DNA from: Porticoccus sp. W117
GTDB lineage: Bacteria > Pseudomonadota > Gammaproteobacteria > Pseudomonadales > Porticoccaceae
Direction: 5' to 3'
Length of the DNA: 43,470 bases
Assembly: GCF_030341905.1 (NCBI RefSeq)
Contig: NZ_JATAAF010000024.1
Coordinates: 1-43,470 of the forward strand
The first letter of the stretch is position 1. Each line of letters starts with the position of its first letter. The notes beneath the pieces were generated by a model. The model saw nothing but the letters and a program-made list of their open reading frames with translations, ran no database searches and was not told where the DNA came from. A program made the translations under genes and the position numbers. Shown here in pieces: positions 41,643 to 43,470 of the stretch.

Positions 41643-43085
41643 ATGGGAGACGCCATGCCAGTGGCTGAACACAGCGTTCAAGACTCTACTGTCGACAAGA
41701 CTGCTCAACCTTCCAGCGAACAACCCACCATCTACATTCTGGACACCAACGTCCTGATTCACGACCCCACCGCCCTGCTCAACTTTGAAGAACACCACGT
41801 CGCCATTCCAATGACCGTATTGGAAGAACTCGACAAACTAAAAAGCGGCCGCAATACCCTGGCAGCGGACTGTCGCCAGGCGATTCGCGGCATTGACCAG
41901 ATACTGGGGGGAGCCACTTCGGAAGAAGTGGAAAGTGGCGTCGCCATCCGCCGTGGAGAAAAAAGCGAGCCCCTCGGCACCCTCTCCATTTTGATGAGCC
42001 AGGCACCGGATAATGTCGCCGTGCTGCCCACTCATCTCAACGACAACAAAATCATCAACGACATCTGCCTGCTGAAAAAACAGTATCCGGACAAGCGCGT
42101 GGTGCTGGTTACCAAAGACATCAATATGCGCCTGAAAGCGCGCGGCTGCGGCATCGACTCCGAGGATTACCACAACGACCAACTGGTCAGTGACATCGAG
42201 CTGATCAACAAAGGTTTTGTGGAATTTACTGGCAGCTTCTGGGATTCCATCGAGTCGGTGGAAACCGAAGCAGACGCCGGTTACGCCTACCACCGAGTGC
42301 CTCGTTGTGATCGCTTGCAAGAGGTGTACCCCAACCAGTTTGTGCTCGACGAGCAGGGCTTTGTGGGTCAGGTGGTGGAAATCACTAATGACAGCATCAC
42401 CCTCAAACAACTGGATCAACAATCCCTGCTGGAGCAAGAAGCCTGGGGGCTGAAACCTCGGGACATCTACCAGGCCATGGCCCTGCACTTGCTGATGGAC
42501 CCAGACATCCACCTGGTGAATCTGGTGGGTTCGGCGGGTTCCGGCAAAACCATTCTCGCCCTGGCCGCAGCCATCGAACAAACCGTTACCACCAAAACCT
42601 ACCGCCGCATTATCGCTACTCGCAGCACCCAGGGGTTGGATGAGGACATCGGTTTTTTGCCGGGTACCGAGGAGGAGAAAATGGAACCCTGGCTGGGGGC
42701 CATTACCGATAACCTGGAAGCCCTGCACTACGACGACGAAGACTGTTCCGGCAGTGTCGACTACGTGCTCAACAAAGTGCCGTTGATGTTCAAATCCCTG
42801 AACTACATTCGCGGCCGCAGCTTCCAGCACAGCCTGATATTGATCGACGAATCGCAAAACCTCACGCCCCACCAAATCAAAACCATCGTCACCCGTGCAG
42901 GTAAGGGCTCCAAGGTGGTGTGCCTGGGCAACCTGGCGCAAATCGATACCCCTTACCTGAGCGCCACCAGCTCGGGACTTACCTACCTCACCGAGCGTTT
43001 TAAAGGCTTTGAGTACGGCGGCAACATCCAGCTGCAAGGGGTACCCCGCTCGCTGTTGGCGGAGTACGCGGAAGCCAATTTGTAG
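41643..43085 (+). CDS. PIN domain-PhoH ATPase fusion protein
   Basis: The 480-residue protein has an N-terminal PIN nuclease domain (IYILDTNVLIHDPTALLNFEEHHVAIPMTVLEELDKLK, with conserved aspartates and glutamate). Its C-terminal PhoH ATPase has Walker A GSAGSGKTILALAAA near residue 300, Walker B ILIDESQNLTPHQIKTIVTRAG and LGNLAQIDTPYL. PIN-PhoH proteins are RNA helicase/ribonuclease-type enzymes, related to B. subtilis YlaK and mycobacterial PhoH2. I chose the ATG at 41643 with GGAGAAG just upstream; the longer frame starting at TTG 41520 encodes no family residues. A terminator follows and is directly abutted by the IS. Confidence 0.92.
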   Translation: MGDAMPVAEHSVQDSTVDKTAQPSSEQPTIYILDTNVLIHDPTALLNFEEHHVAIPMTVLEELDKLKSGRNTLAADCRQAIRGIDQILGGATSEEVESGVAIRRGEKSEPLGTLSILMSQAPDNVAVLPTHLNDNKIINDICLLKKQYPDKRVVLVTKDINMRLKARGCGIDSEDYHNDQLVSDIELINKGFVEFTGSFWDSIESVETEADAGYAYHRVPRCDRLQEVYPNQFVLDEQGFVGQVVEITNDSITLKQLDQQSLLEQEAWGLKPRDIYQAMALHLLMDPDIHLVNLVGSAGSGKTILALAAAIEQTVTTKTYRRIIATRSTQGLDEDIGFLPGTEEEKMEPWLGAITDNLEALHYDDEDCSGSVDYVLNKVPLMFKSLNYIRGRSFQHSLILIDESQNLTPHQIKTIVTRAGKGSKVVCLGNLAQIDTPYLSATSSGLTYLTERFKGFEYGGNIQLQGVPRSLLAEYAEANL

Positions 43086-43107
43086 CAAAGCGTACAACCA
43101 AAACGAC

Positions 43108-43129
43108 AAAGCCGCCCTCGGGCGGCTTT
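43108..43129 (+). terminator. Terminator hairpin of the PhoH gene, abutted by the IS
   Basis: AAAGCCGCCC-TC-GGGCGGCTTT is a perfect inverted repeat. A normal T-tract would follow, but instead the IS end sequence TCAGATCGCTGACAAA begins at 43129. Confidence 0.85.
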
Positions 43130-43300
43130 CAGATCGCTGACAAACCCCGGCATTTTTGCTGGGGTTTGTTGTTTCTGGGCATTGCTAACCCAAAAGCCGG
43201 AGAGTCTCTCGAATCTAGGTTGAGCCTCGCAAACACCGCACTGAGGTATTTACAGAGGCTAAGCAAGGGGTTTGGAGTGTAGAGAGGGCTCAATAGAGGC
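43129..43300 (-). mobile_element. Left (tnp 3') end of the IS1182-like element
   Basis: The end TCAGATCGCTGACAAA (43129-43144) matches the left-window IS end in 14 of 16 positions. Just inside it, CAAACCCC (43141-43148) and GGGGTTTG (43161-43168) form a stem that could terminate transcription in either direction. The remainder up to the transposase stop is non-coding. Confidence 0.65.
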
Positions 43301-43470
43301 TCAGGCCGCCATCTGAGCAATTTTCTTGATGTTTTGGGCAGTTGCAGCCATCAGACACTGACCAGCCACTCTATTAAGCCTGGTGTAGCGAGCATATCGA
43401 TAACCGTGTAGTTGTTTAGCATCAGCGAAGCTGCGTTCAACTGTCTCCTGCCGGCGCCTGTAAATCTCTT
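43301..43470 (-). CDS. IS1182-like transposase, C-terminal fragment (cut by window edge)
   Basis: Fifty-five codons plus a TGA stop run in from the right edge. The peptide includes ETVERSFADAKQLHGYRYAR, a C-terminal signature of IS1182/IS5-type DDE transposases that includes the catalytic-glutamate region, and ends QNIKKIAQMAA. It is in the same orientation as the N-terminal fragment at 1-74. It presumably belongs to another copy of the same element, although the two fragments do not overlap and identity cannot be checked. Confidence 0.85.
   Translation of the reverse strand, partial: EIYRRRQETVERSFADAKQLHGYRYARYTRLNRVAGQCLMAATAQNIKKIAQMAA

Noticed and set aside
41838-43109. Long minus-strand open frame (423 codons) opposite the PhoH gene
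   Set aside because: It is antisense to a well-supported PIN-PhoH gene, has no recognisable family, and its H/Q/V-rich composition is typical of the shadow frame of a high-GC-wobble gene.

Overview
The window is a stretch of gammaproteobacterial chromosome. Evidence for that class is the parE-yqiA-cpdA-yqiB-tolC gene order (as in enterobacteria, minus nudF), a ubiH-ubiI pair, a TtpC/ExbB2/ExbD2/TonB2 cluster with DUF3450 and TPR genes (as in vibrios), and srkA, ppk1 and glnE. The many short dyad repeats and the TonB2 cluster suggest a marine-type lineage such as Cellvibrionales or Alteromonadales; this placement is inference.

Layout. Positions 1-127 and about 43129-43470 are the two opposite ends of an IS1182-like insertion sequence, both with the transposase on the minus strand. 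The window probably starts and stops in two repeat copies. From 168 to 7817 everything is on the minus strand: glsB-like, mscS, parC, parE, yqiA, cpdA, yqiB. A tolC-family gene (plus) diverges from yqiB. The minus strand resumes at 9570 with waaA, a glycosyltransferase, glnE and a stand-alone GspE/PilB-like ATPase. Next is a six-gene TonB2 operon (DUF3450, ttpC, exbB2, exbD2, tonB2, TPR), then lgt-thyA-folA and ppk1. Plus-strand genes from 26962 are a TVP38/TMEM64-disulfide-oxidoreductase fusion, an ArsM-type arsenite methyltransferase, ubiH-ubiI and a psiE-like gene. On the minus strand follow a class IV aminotransferase overlapping a CHASE-PAS-GGDEF-EAL gene, and srkA. The plus strand ends with gcvT, gcvH, rlmI, a DUF1653 gene and a PIN-PhoH gene.

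Most genes are housekeeping: chromosome decatenation, LPS Kdo transfer, nitrogen control, folate/thymidylate and glycine C1 metabolism, ubiquinone synthesis. The unusual content is mainly non-coding. At least six families of inverted-repeat pairs sit between genes; one supplies the last codons of yqiA. Two nested palindromes at 30319-30577 have unrelated 25-bp outer arms but share an inner-hairpin layout and a 15-nt core. Both IS ends abut the 3' base of an intrinsic-terminator-like hairpin. I saw no rRNA, tRNA, CRISPR array, prophage or dedicated defence system. Some gene starts were moved inward from the longest possible ORF, as noted per entry.
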